Shown here: positions 36,870-45,548 of the stretch, piece by piece
How positions within the stretch are numbered: position 1 is the first letter of the stretch
How the letters are laid out: every line of letters begins with the position of its first letter
From: Thalassotalea marina
GTDB lineage: Bacteria > Pseudomonadota > Gammaproteobacteria > Enterobacterales > Alteromonadaceae
Assembly (NCBI RefSeq): GCF_014656435.1
Contig: NZ_BNCK01000001.1
Coordinates: forward strand, 1-64,000
DNA: 64,000 bases
Direction: 5' to 3'
Program-made: the position numbers and the translations under genes
The notes under the pieces: model-generated
Databases searched by the model: none
Seen by the model: only the letters and a program-made list of their open reading frames with translations
What the model was told of the DNA's origin: nothing

Positions 36870-38771
36870 ATGACTGCATTACCCGTGATTGTCGGTATGG
36901 GTGGCATTAATGCTGCTGGTCGAACTTCTTTTCATCAAGGCTTCCGCCGTATCGTCATTGAAAAATTAAATGACGAAGCAAGGCAAGAAACTTTTGTCGG
37001 TTTAGCGACTTTGATGAACCTAGTAACTTTTGACAATGGTCAATATGTAGATCAACAAGGTACTGTGGTCAGCGCAGCTGAAATCGAAGACAAATTTGGT
37101 CAACAAATATTAGCAGGCACGTTAATCCGTAAAATAGAAGCTGAGCACTTTGATCCAGATGCGACTAACTGGCAGCAAAAAATCACATTAACTTCAACAG
37201 ACAATGCCATTGTTTTCCAAGCGAAAAAGCGTGATTTACCTTCACCATTACCCCGCACTTGGCAAGTATCTGATGTTGACGACAAAACCGTACAAGTTTC
37301 AATCGCAGGAGAGTTAGAAGTTAAACATGACTCAACTCGTGACAATCCAATAAAAGCGGCAGGCCAATTCCCTACGGGTTTCAACCCTGCAGTTCTTTAC
37401 AATAGTCGCTATCAACCTCGTGGATTACAGGCGACGATTTTTGGCGCGGCTGATGCAATTCATTCAACGGGTTACAGTTGGGAACAGCTTGCCGAGCACG
37501 TTAGCCCTGACGAAATAGGTACCTATTCAGCATCTGTTTTTGGTCAAACACAAGCGGAAGGATTTGGTGGCATGATGCAAAATCGCCTTAAAGGTGATCG
37601 CGTTACCACGAAAAATCTAGCGCTGGGTTTAAACACCATGTCGACCGACTTTATTAATGCTTATGTAACAGGTAGCGTAGGCACTACGTTTACCTCGACA
37701 GGCGCTTGTGCGACATTTTTATACAACTTAAAAGCTGCTGTAAATGATATTCAAGCTGGTCGCATCCGTTTAGCTATTGTTGGTAGTAACGATTGTGCGC
37801 TTACGCCTGAAGTTATTGAAGGCTTCGGTAACATGAGTGCATTAGCGAATGAAGAAGGCCTTAAAAAGTTAGATGGCATTACAGAAGGTAGTGCTGATCA
37901 CCGCAAAACAAGTCGCCCGTTTGGCGAAAACTGTGGTTTTACAATTGGTGAAGCGGCACAGTTTTTAGTGATTATGGATGATGCATTAGCAGTGCAATTA
38001 GGTACTAAGGTACTAGGTTCTATTGCCGATGTATTTACCAATGCCGACGGTATCAAAAAGTCAATTACTGCACCTGGCCCTGGTAACTATGTCACTATGG
38101 CAAAGTCTGTAGCGTTAGCAACTGCAATAGTTGGTGAAGAAGCCGTGCAAAAACGTAGCTTTATTTTGGCACATGGTTCTAGTACACCACAAAATAGAGT
38201 GACTGAATCATTGATTTATCATCGTGTTGCCGAATCATTCAATATCGAAAATTGGCCAGTTGCAGCACCTAAAGCTTACCTAGGGCATACTATTGGCCCA
38301 GCTAGTGGTGACCAAGTGGCGTGGGCATTAGGGGTATTTGAGTACAACATCATGCCAGGTATCACTACCATTGATAAAGTCGCAGATGATGTTTATGCCG
38401 ATCACTTAAATATCGCAACAGATCACTGGCATTGTCAGGCGATGGATGTAGCGTTTATTAACTCAAAAGGTTTTGGTGGCAATAATGCAACTGCAACCTT
38501 GTTATCACCTTCAGTGACGTTATCTATGATGGAAAAACGCCATGGCAGTGCAGCTATGGCAAATTATCAAGATAAATTATCGATGGTTGCACAAGCGCAA
38601 GCTGAGTACAAAGTTAAAGCTGATAATGCTCAGTTTGAGTTGATCTATCGCTTTGGTGACGGAGTATTAGGTGACGAAGATATTACATTGTCTGACAGTA
38701 ATATCACCATGGCGGGGATGAAAAATGCCATAGAACTACCTAAGAAAAACCCATTTTCAGATATGGTGTAA
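36870..38771 (+). CDS. fabY: Beta-ketoacyl-ACP synthase, FabY-like
   Basis: A 633-aa condensing enzyme. The start MTALPVIVGMGGINAAGRTSFHQGFRR and the length match FabY of Pseudomonas aeruginosa (about 634 aa), which starts fatty-acid synthesis by condensing acetyl-CoA with malonyl-ACP and so can replace FabH. The KAS catalytic triad is present: Cys near residue 278 (TGACATFLYN), His near 434 (LAHGSSTPQN) and His near 472 (YLGHTIGPASGDQ). ATG 36870 is preferred over a reading from 36786 because it gives the family N-terminus. It is divergent from the GlxA-type regulator and ends at a strong terminator. Confidence 0.88.
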   Translation: MTALPVIVGMGGINAAGRTSFHQGFRRIVIEKLNDEARQETFVGLATLMNLVTFDNGQYVDQQGTVVSAAEIEDKFGQQILAGTLIRKIEAEHFDPDATNWQQKITLTSTDNAIVFQAKKRDLPSPLPRTWQVSDVDDKTVQVSIAGELEVKHDSTRDNPIKAAGQFPTGFNPAVLYNSRYQPRGLQATIFGAADAIHSTGYSWEQLAEHVSPDEIGTYSASVFGQTQAEGFGGMMQNRLKGDRVTTKNLALGLNTMSTDFINAYVTGSVGTTFTSTGACATFLYNLKAAVNDIQAGRIRLAIVGSNDCALTPEVIEGFGNMSALANEEGLKKLDGITEGSADHRKTSRPFGENCGFTIGEAAQFLVIMDDALAVQLGTKVLGSIADVFTNADGIKKSITAPGPGNYVTMAKSVALATAIVGEEAVQKRSFILAHGSSTPQNRVTESLIYHRVAESFNIENWPVAAPKAYLGHTIGPASGDQVAWALGVFEYNIMPGITTIDKVADDVYADHLNIATDHWHCQAMDVAFINSKGFGGNNATATLLSPSVTLSMMEKRHGSAAMANYQDKLSMVAQAQAEYKVKADNAQFELIYRFGDGVLGDEDITLSDSNITMAGMKNAIELPKKNPFSDMV

Positions 38772-38786
38772 CGATAAAGATTGAAT

Positions 38787-38816
38787 AAAAAAGGCTGGCA
38801 TGTTCCAGCCTTTTTT
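38787..38816. terminator. Bidirectional terminator after the FabY-like gene
   Basis: AAAAAAGGCTGG pairs with CCAGCCTTTTTT around CATGTT. It separates this gene from the converging gene at 38842-39858 and can act in both directions. Confidence 0.88.
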
Positions 38817-38841
38817 ATTGGTGGTAGTAATTTAAAGTTGC

Positions 38842-39858
38842 TTACTCTTCTGTATCGTCATCGTTGCCGTAAAAAGGCTCTAAAGAGTAACGACCGCTAT
38901 AAATAGCCAATTTTGATTGTTCTGCTATGTTGCCGAGTGGCATTAATTCTGGTCCAGTCGGTTCGGCAAGGACAAACCGCGTACCTTCATAATCAACCGT
39001 GACATTGTCTGCCTCCGCAGCTACATCGATGCCAATAAGTGCATGATTGTCTATAAATACTAATACCATTTTTATTCTTGGCATTAACATCCTAAGTAAT
39101 GCGGCTGTCAAAGTGACTTTGCTGTCACAATCCCCTTGATTTTCCCATAGCAGCTTAAAGGGAGGATTAAATCCTGCGCCAGAGGATGAAACTCGAGATT
39201 CTAATGTTGAATAGGGAATACTTTGTACAAAACTTAAAACAAAGTTACTTACCCGGCGAATATTTTTCACAGAAGCCTTGGCGATTACCGTTTCTTTGAT
39301 ACCTTTAAAAACAGGTGCACTCTCATGTGCAATTCTTGAGTGGTCTGGCTTAACCGCTAAAATGTTGTCGGGTGTTAAAAATTGATGATAGTAGTGATCA
39401 GTTAAATACTCTGCCATTAACCTAAGTTGTAGTTGGTTAATTTCCAATTGCGCTTTTTTGATCAAACCTTTGCGGGGGCTTTTTATCAAGGTGGCATATT
39501 CTCCGCCTTGTTTAGAGAAGCTAATTTGAACACCAGAGATTGGCTTTTTTCTTAAATGTCGCTTTAGCGCATTTTGCACATATTCTTGTGCAATATGAGG
39601 CTGGTAAGCAGAAAAGCTTCTGTAGCGTTGAAACAAATCACTTTTTGATAGCAAAAAGCTTAAAGACTGTTCAGTTTTATCATGATCGAGCCATTGATAG
39701 CTAAAGCGATAATTATCATTTTCTTCTACTTTTGAAAATTGGATTTGCTCAGCGGCTATACTTGATGAAAACAAGCAGATGATTAGCGTAAAAATCGCTG
39801 TAATCCTGCTATATTTATTCGATGACCTATCGCTGTTTGTAAATAGTTTAACACTCAT
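38842..39858 (-). CDS. Exported transglutaminase-like protein
   Basis: A 338-aa protein with a signal peptide or signal anchor (ITAIFTLIICLFSSSIA). The C-terminal third looks like a transglutaminase/papain-type fold: Cys244 in NQGDCDSKVTLTAALLRML, His272 in IDNHALIGID and Glu299 in VLAEPTGP would be the Cys-His-acid triad, with Glu in the place often held by Asp. Such domains occur in periplasmic peptidases and cross-linking or deamidating enzymes. The N-terminal 200 residues were not recognised. It has no operon partner, and the substrate is unknown. Confidence 0.7.
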   Translation of the reverse strand: MSVKLFTNSDRSSNKYSRITAIFTLIICLFSSSIAAEQIQFSKVEENDNYRFSYQWLDHDKTEQSLSFLLSKSDLFQRYRSFSAYQPHIAQEYVQNALKRHLRKKPISGVQISFSKQGGEYATLIKSPRKGLIKKAQLEINQLQLRLMAEYLTDHYYHQFLTPDNILAVKPDHSRIAHESAPVFKGIKETVIAKASVKNIRRVSNFVLSFVQSIPYSTLESRVSSSGAGFNPPFKLLWENQGDCDSKVTLTAALLRMLMPRIKMVLVFIDNHALIGIDVAAEADNVTVDYEGTRFVLAEPTGPELMPLGNIAEQSKLAIYSGRYSLEPFYGNDDDTEE

Positions 39859-39936
39859 ACTGATACTTTAGGTAAGGAGTGTGATTTCGACAAGTTATTT
39901 ATGTCGACACTTTACTTTTTAATCAATTTCGTTATA

Positions 39937-39967
39937 TTCAAACAATTGTTTGAAATAATTGTTTGAA
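39937..39967. promoter_or_regulatory. PsrA-type operator upstream of the acyl-CoA dehydrogenase
   Basis: TTCAAACAATTGTTTGAA at 39937-39954 is a perfect 18-bp palindrome that contains CAAAC-N4-GTTTG, the form of PsrA boxes described in Pseudomonas. A further half-site, AATTGTTTGAA, repeats 13 bases downstream and ends 13 bases before the dehydrogenase ATG. PsrA-type TetR repressors release DNA on binding long-chain fatty acids or acyl-CoA, which fits the gene controlled. Confidence 0.7.
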
Positions 39968-39980
39968 TCGGGGTTACAAC

Positions 39981-41762
39981 ATGGCTGAATATCAAGCGCC
40001 ACTTAAAGACATGAATTATCTACTATGGGACGTGTTTGGCGTCGATAAAGTGTGGGCGACACTGCCAGCACTAGCAGAGCATGTAGATAAAGAAACATCA
40101 CAAGCTATTATCTCTGAATGTGGAAAAATCGCTGAGCAGGTCATTGCGCCTATTGCTAGAGAAGGCGACGAGGTAGGTGTAAGTTTTGACGAAGGTAAAG
40201 TAACCACAGCTCCCGGATATAAAGAAGCGTTTCAAACATACGTAGAAGGTGGTTGGACTGCACTAGGTGGTGACGTTGAATTTGGTGGCATGGGTATGCC
40301 TAAAGCCATTACCTCACTTCATGAGGAAATGTTGTGCAGCGCTGATATCTCATTTTCACTCTATTCTGGCTTAACTGCTGGCGCGGCCTTGTCTTTAGCT
40401 AAACATGCTAGTGTAGAACTAAAAGAAAAGTACTTAACTCGTTTATATGCCGGCGATTGGACAGCTAGTATGTGTTTAACCGAAGCTCATGCTGGCACTG
40501 ATTTAGGTATGATCCGCACCAAAGCAGTACCTCAGGATGATGGCAGTTATTTAGTTACGGGTAATAAGATTTTCATCACAGCAGGTGAACATGATTTGGT
40601 CGAAAATATTATCCATTTAGTGTTAGCAAAACTTCCTGATGCGCCTGCAGGTCCAAAAGGTATTTCACTTTTCCTTGTGCCTAAATATCAAGTCAATGAC
40701 GATGGTAGTTTAGGTGAATCTAACAATGTTTCTTGCGGTTCAATTGAACATAAGATGGGGATTCATGCCTCTGCGACATGTGTGATGAATTTTGATGGTG
40801 CACGTGGGTTTTTAGTTGGTGAATTAAATCAAGGGCTTGCTTGTATGTTCACCATGATGAACTTTGAACGTATTGGTGTTGGCATTCAAGGGCTAGGCGC
40901 AAGCGAACGCTCATATCAAAATGCTTTGGAGTATGCTAAAGACCGTTTGCAAAGTCGCTCACTATCAGGTGCTAAATCTCCTGAAAAGCCGGCAGACTCT
41001 ATCATGGTGCATGGCGACGTCCGTCGCATGCTATTGAACATGAAAGCTTTAAATGAAGGCTCGCGAGCGCTTTCAATGTATATTGCCAATCAACTTGATA
41101 TTGCCACTTATGGTGAGGGTGAGGCGCAAGCCAAAGCTGACGGTTTAGTTGCTTTAATGACGCCAGTGGCTAAAGCCTTTTTTACCGATCTTGGTTTTGA
41201 TAATACTGTAGCTGGACAACAAGTTTTAGGTGGGCACGGCTATATTCGTGAGTGGGGGCAAGAACAATTAGTGCGTGATACACGTATTGCTCAAATATAC
41301 GAAGGCACTAATGGTATTCAAGCGATGGATCTATTGGGTCGTAAAGTTGCTGGTAGTAAAGGTGAGTTGCTTAATTTGTTTGTTGATGAAGTTGCTGCTT
41401 ATATTGAACAAACACAATCGACTGAAATGCAGGAATTTATTCAACCTCTGGAAACTGCACTAAATGAACTGCGCGAGGTTAGCCAGTTTATTTTAATCAA
41501 TGCTGCAAAAGATCCTGAAATCATAGGAACCTCTGCCAATGATTATTTACATGTATTAGGTTATACCGCTATGGCGTATGTCTGGTGCAAAATGTGTGAA
41601 GTATCTAGTCAGCAATTAGCGCAAGATCCAGAATTTCACCAGAGTAAACTACACACGGCACGTTACTTTTTTGCACGATTATTGCCTAGACGTTTATCTT
41701 TAATTGCCGCTATTAAAGCAGGGTCTGCGCCGCTCTTTGATATGCCTGATGAATTGTTTTAG
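39981..41762 (+). CDS. Acyl-CoA dehydrogenase, long form with extra C-terminal domain
   Basis: Catalyses the first, FAD-dependent step of fatty-acid beta-oxidation and passes electrons to ETF. The 593-aa protein has the middle-domain signature MCLTEAHAGTDLGMIRTKA, the FAD-contacting QQVLGGHGYIREWGQEQ and the catalytic Glu in YEGTNGIQAMDLLGRK. A further C-terminal domain of about 130 residues, as in DmdC-like enzymes, follows. ATG 39981 has GGGG upstream; the TTG at 39963 is unlikely. A PsrA-type operator lies directly upstream, so induction by fatty acids is expected. Chain-length preference cannot be read. Confidence 0.92.
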   Translation: MAEYQAPLKDMNYLLWDVFGVDKVWATLPALAEHVDKETSQAIISECGKIAEQVIAPIAREGDEVGVSFDEGKVTTAPGYKEAFQTYVEGGWTALGGDVEFGGMGMPKAITSLHEEMLCSADISFSLYSGLTAGAALSLAKHASVELKEKYLTRLYAGDWTASMCLTEAHAGTDLGMIRTKAVPQDDGSYLVTGNKIFITAGEHDLVENIIHLVLAKLPDAPAGPKGISLFLVPKYQVNDDGSLGESNNVSCGSIEHKMGIHASATCVMNFDGARGFLVGELNQGLACMFTMMNFERIGVGIQGLGASERSYQNALEYAKDRLQSRSLSGAKSPEKPADSIMVHGDVRRMLLNMKALNEGSRALSMYIANQLDIATYGEGEAQAKADGLVALMTPVAKAFFTDLGFDNTVAGQQVLGGHGYIREWGQEQLVRDTRIAQIYEGTNGIQAMDLLGRKVAGSKGELLNLFVDEVAAYIEQTQSTEMQEFIQPLETALNELREVSQFILINAAKDPEIIGTSANDYLHVLGYTAMAYVWCKMCEVSSQQLAQDPEFHQSKLHTARYFFARLLPRRLSLIAAIKAGSAPLFDMPDELF

Positions 41763-41783
41763 TTAGTTTATTCATTCTTTGTG

Positions 41784-41811
41784 AAAGCCTGCACTTTGTG
41801 TGGGCTTTTTT
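41784..41811 (+). terminator. Terminator of the acyl-CoA dehydrogenase gene
   Basis: AAAGCC pairs with GGGCTTT, with partial pairing inside the loop (GCAC/GTGT), followed by a T run. The stem is imperfect. Confidence 0.65.
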
Positions 41812-41874
41812 GTTTGTGATGCCTAAATCAGTAGTTATACTGGAAGCATTTCAATTGGTACTCTATGGTGATTT

Positions 41875-42447
41875 ATGAAACTTTTAGGCTCAACAACCTC
41901 TCCTTTTGTTAGACGACTGAGAACGTATCTTGAAGGTAAAGATTATCAGTTTGTTAACCTAGATATTTTCGCTGAAGCAGATCGTAAATATTTAACTGAA
42001 AACAATCCTGCGTTAAAGGTTCCTGCGCTTATTGACAATGAGCAGTGTATTTATGATTCTCGTGTGATATTTCGATATTTAGCAGAAAAATACAACGAGC
42101 AACCTTTGTCTTGGCAGCAAGAAAATTTACTTACACTTATCGACTCAGTGAATGATTCACTGGTTTCTACTTTAATCTTAAAACGCAGTAACATTGATAC
42201 CATGCAAGATGCGCTATTTTTTAATTTGCAAAGAGAGCGTATTGATACGGTATTAAAAGTGTTAGATGACGAAGCGGCAAAAGGAAGTTTTACACAATGG
42301 CACTATCCTTCAATTTGTCTGTGGTGTTTGCTCGATTGGGCACAATTTAGAGAATTAACTGACTGGCGTCATTATTCACACTTATCACAATTTTTTGAAC
42401 TGAACGCTTCTAGAACGATATTGGCAGAAACAGATCCACGTATTTAA
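41875..42447 (+). CDS. Glutathione S-transferase family protein
   Basis: A 190-aa cytoplasmic protein with a thioredoxin-like N-terminal GST domain (MKLLGSTTSPFVRRLRTYLEGKDYQFVNLDIF, NPALKVPALIDNEQCIYDSRVIFRYLAEKY), including the cis-Pro of VPAL and the Asp-Ser glutathione-contact pair. The all-alpha C-terminal domain is shorter than average. The SxxSPF segment near the N-terminus could supply the thiol-activating Ser. It lies behind the dehydrogenase terminator and ahead of its own terminator, so it is probably monocistronic. The substrate is unknown. Confidence 0.87.
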   Translation: MKLLGSTTSPFVRRLRTYLEGKDYQFVNLDIFAEADRKYLTENNPALKVPALIDNEQCIYDSRVIFRYLAEKYNEQPLSWQQENLLTLIDSVNDSLVSTLILKRSNIDTMQDALFFNLQRERIDTVLKVLDDEAAKGSFTQWHYPSICLWCLLDWAQFRELTDWRHYSHLSQFFELNASRTILAETDPRI

Positions 42448-42459
42448 AAGTAAACCGAG

Positions 42460-42486
42460 CAGGCGTTAAAAAGACGCCTGTTTTTT
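42460..42486 (+). terminator. Terminator of the GST gene
   Basis: CAGGCGT pairs with ACGCCTG around a 7-base A-rich loop and is followed by six T residues. Confidence 0.85.
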
Positions 42487-42609
42487 AAATAATCATCCGA
42501 AAATATGGGCTACCACTAAATGTTTGAATGATGGAAAATTGGCGATATGCCATATACACTTTAAGTTAAAGCAAAGTTTGTGCTATGAGCTGTCAAAGGA
42601 GACCGTAAC

Positions 42610-43266
42610 GTGAAAACTGAACGTAAACGTGTATGGTTTGATAGCGATATCAATTCATTTAAGAGCGCTTTTTTTGAGCCTAAGCAAGGTTTGAAGTTAT
42701 TTGATGGTCAGCAAGCTGAATACTTGTTGGCGCTGAAAAGCTTTCTGCAACAACAATCAGGTTTTATCACTCACTTTAATCAGGCATTTTCAGTATTTCA
42801 ACAAGATGCAGTTAAAAGCGTCAAACAAACAATGTTAAGGTTAGTTAATGAACTACTGGACCCTTGTCAAAAGTTGGGTCTTACTGCCTTATTGACGGAA
42901 GGTAGAAAACTGCATGATGCCATTGATCAAGACTCTGTTACTGAGTCTCTTGTTGAACAAGTCGATTTGCTTCTCATTGAGTCAATGGCAAGCATTGAAC
43001 ATTTTATCAGTTTGACTTGTAACCATGCAGAGCCAATACATTCATTAAGTATTTTGGCGGAAGACAGGTGGCAACTGTTGTTACAAATTGAACAACTATT
43101 GCTAGAGAAAAATCCGCAAGCTTTTGAGCTTATCTTAAAAATGTATCTTTACAAGGTGACAACAGCACAGGAGTTACTTCTAGATAGTGCTTTAATCGCG
43201 ATAGAAAAAGACAACTTTACCACAGCATCTAATGCGATTGAGTCGTTAAAAACACAGCTTTCTTGA
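42610..43266 (+). CDS. Hypothetical all-alpha protein (218 aa)
   Basis: A soluble, probably helical protein with no signal peptide or membrane segment. Leu- and Gln-rich helices dominate (LALKSFLQQQSGFITHFNQAFSVFQ; LLLQIEQLLLEKNPQAFELILKMYL), with no motif of a known family recognised by eye. The start is GTG at 42610, with a clear AAGGAGA ribosome site 8 bases upstream. It converges with the barrel-protein gene 13 bases away. It could be a scaffold or regulatory four-helix protein, but that is speculation. Confidence 0.65.
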   Translation: MKTERKRVWFDSDINSFKSAFFEPKQGLKLFDGQQAEYLLALKSFLQQQSGFITHFNQAFSVFQQDAVKSVKQTMLRLVNELLDPCQKLGLTALLTEGRKLHDAIDQDSVTESLVEQVDLLLIESMASIEHFISLTCNHAEPIHSLSILAEDRWQLLLQIEQLLLEKNPQAFELILKMYLYKVTTAQELLLDSALIAIEKDNFTTASNAIESLKTQLS

Positions 43267-43279
43267 CGATCTACATAGG

Positions 43280-44035
43280 CTAAAACGAGTAGCGAGTGGC
43301 AATTGTTGCACTGTGTATATGCTTGTCGTCGATGGCTAGCTCATTCACTGAACTTGGGATTATATTCTGTGAACTTAGACTACCAAACAGCTGCCAGTTC
43401 TTGCTTAGATGCCATGTGGTAACCACGCCCAATGTTGTATTTAATCCAGACCGATTTTCAGTGATGTTTTGAATACTTATTGGCTCCAAATACTTTTCAA
43501 TTAAGGAAGGATTATTTGACTCTTGAAGTGCTATTTTGGCGGTCAATGCGATTGAAAAGTCATCCTGTTTATACAATTTATAAGCGCCCTGAACTTGATA
43601 CAAAGCACTGTCGTTTAACGGATCTAATGATTGTTTCACCGTGGATTCGGCGCTAAACCTATTTCCAGTATAACCAAACACTATCCTGTTGATGTTATTG
43701 TGTTGCTTAAATGTTTGATCATCATATTCTATCGCTGCTTCAACATAAAAGTGTTCAACACGCCAATAAACCGTTGGAGTTTGGCTCAAAGTTGAATTTT
43801 TTATATCGTTTTCCATCAACAAGTTATGGGTGTAAAACTTGCTATTGGTTGCCTCAAATGTTGTGATATTTGTGTTAATTGGGTTCACTATTTTAGGGAT
43901 TTGTAAGGCGTCGATGCCCCATTGTTTTGCAATATTTTTACCGTGACTTGTTGAATTTATTTGATCAAAATTAGGCTGCACTGCTTGAACGACCGTAGCG
44001 ATCATCAATAGACAGTAAACGAACAAGTGCTTCAT
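43280..44035 (-). CDS. Hypothetical exported protein, probable outer-membrane barrel
   Basis: A 251-aa protein with a signal peptide (LFVYCLLMIATVVQA). The mature part has alternating hydrophobic/polar strands (VYWRVEHFYVEAAIEYDD, ALYQVQGAYKLYKQDDFSIALTAKIAL, WHLSKNWQLFGSLSS) and ends in SATIATRYSF, a barrel-like C-terminus with terminal Phe. No family was recognised. It is not in an operon; the gene upstream on the opposite strand starts 186 bases away. Confidence 0.65.
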   Translation of the reverse strand: MKHLFVYCLLMIATVVQAVQPNFDQINSTSHGKNIAKQWGIDALQIPKIVNPINTNITTFEATNSKFYTHNLLMENDIKNSTLSQTPTVYWRVEHFYVEAAIEYDDQTFKQHNNINRIVFGYTGNRFSAESTVKQSLDPLNDSALYQVQGAYKLYKQDDFSIALTAKIALQESNNPSLIEKYLEPISIQNITENRSGLNTTLGVVTTWHLSKNWQLFGSLSSQNIIPSSVNELAIDDKHIHSATIATRYSF

Positions 44036-44221
44036 GTTTAACCCTAACTATTATTGTCTGCCTGACGTTTAAAACGTCAGTGCTTTTTGACGGGGGTTTA
44101 TTAACTATAGCTATGGTTTAGGCAAAATCAGGTTAAATTATATTAAAACTTAACGCTTCTCTGTTATGCTACTGTTTTTTTGATAAAAATAGTTTCTGCA
44201 ACTATCTAGGGAGCCCTCTGA

Positions 44222-45547
44222 GTGAGTAACAAAGTATCTCTTTTCCAACAACTGTTATTTATCACACTGTTATTGTTTACTCTGCAAGCCTGTCAAAGTT
44301 CACCACAATTTCTATTTTCTGATGAAGAAGAAAAGCTTTGTGAAATTGAATACAGTAAATATCAAGCAACCGTTACTGGCTATTGCCAAGAACCCTTGGC
44401 TGACTTAGTGCAAGATTTACCTCGAGAGGAAAAGTCGCTCGAAATTAGGCCTATTGAAACGATCCCAGAAGTATTTTGGTTCAATAGAGAATTTCAATAT
44501 TCATTTGTTAAGCAACCAAACAAAGCACCGCTAATCTTTGTTATTGCCGGTACAGGGGCTAAACATGATTCAGCAAAAATGATCAGCTTACAGAAGGTGT
44601 TATACGCGCAGGGATATCATGTTATCGCCTTATCCTCTCCCACCTTCGCTAACTTTATCGTTAACGCCACAACCAAAGATGATATCCCAGGTTATTTGGC
44701 AAAGGACGCTGAAACCTTATACGAGGTAATGCAAAAAACTTATCAACAAGTTAAAACGGAAGAAGAAATTGAAGTCAGTCATTTTGAACTTACCGGCTAC
44801 AGCTTAGGTGGCGCTCACTCGGCGTTTGTATCTTTCTTGGATGAGAAGGAAAAAGTCTTTAATTTTAAAAATGTTTTATTAATAAACCCGCCGGTAAGTT
44901 TATATAGTTCTGCCAGTATTCTCGATGGCTATTTAGATTTAGCTAACGACAGAGAAAACGTGACTAAAATGTTTAATCGCGTGTTTGATAAATTTGCTGA
45001 AAGTTATAATTTACAGGAAACATCAGAGTTTAATTCCAGTAATATTTATAAACTGTTTAAACACGCTAATTTATCTGAAGAAGAATTAAAACTACTCATA
45101 GGCACCTCATTTCGTGTTTCCTCTGCTGATATGCTGTTTGCCATAGATGCAACCTACAATGTTGGTGCTGTTATTTACCGGAACCACGATATTGGTAAGT
45201 TTGAAAGTGTTACCCATTCAATGAAACGAGCCTACAACGTAACGTTTTTAGATTATTTTGAGAAAGGCATGGTGCCGTGGGCGAAGGAGCAAGATAGTTC
45301 TAAAACGCGAGCACAGCTTATCTTCGATTTTAGTCTACGATCGCTCGACTCTTACTTACGCCGCAGTGAAAAAATTTCTATGGTAACCAACGCCGACGAC
45401 ATCATTTTAGCCAAAGGAGAATTGGCTTATTTACAGGATGTGTTTGGTGATAGAGCAAAAGTTTTTGAACGAGGTGGTCATTGTGGCAATATTGATCGTG
45501 TCAATTTTGTCCATTACTTAAAACAGCAATTTAAAGGAGGAAATTGA
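44222..45547 (+). CDS. Alpha/beta-hydrolase lipoprotein
   Basis: A 441-aa lipoprotein: a hydrophobic signal ends in the lipobox LQAC (Cys24). The alpha/beta-hydrolase core has PLIFVIAGTGAKHDSAKM (oxyanion strand region), the nucleophile elbow GYSLGGAHSAF with Ser near residue 194, an acid in TNADDII, and His in FERGGHCGN near the C-terminus. The start is GTG with AGGGAG upstream. One base separates its stop from mlaA, so the two are cotranscribed; an envelope lipid or esterified substrate is therefore plausible, by inference. The exact reaction is unknown. Confidence 0.8.
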   Translation: MSNKVSLFQQLLFITLLLFTLQACQSSPQFLFSDEEEKLCEIEYSKYQATVTGYCQEPLADLVQDLPREEKSLEIRPIETIPEVFWFNREFQYSFVKQPNKAPLIFVIAGTGAKHDSAKMISLQKVLYAQGYHVIALSSPTFANFIVNATTKDDIPGYLAKDAETLYEVMQKTYQQVKTEEEIEVSHFELTGYSLGGAHSAFVSFLDEKEKVFNFKNVLLINPPVSLYSSASILDGYLDLANDRENVTKMFNRVFDKFAESYNLQETSEFNSSNIYKLFKHANLSEEELKLLIGTSFRVSSADMLFAIDATYNVGAVIYRNHDIGKFESVTHSMKRAYNVTFLDYFEKGMVPWAKEQDSSKTRAQLIFDFSLRSLDSYLRRSEKISMVTNADDIILAKGELAYLQDVFGDRAKVFERGGHCGNIDRVNFVHYLKQQFKGGN

Positions 45548-45548
45548 T

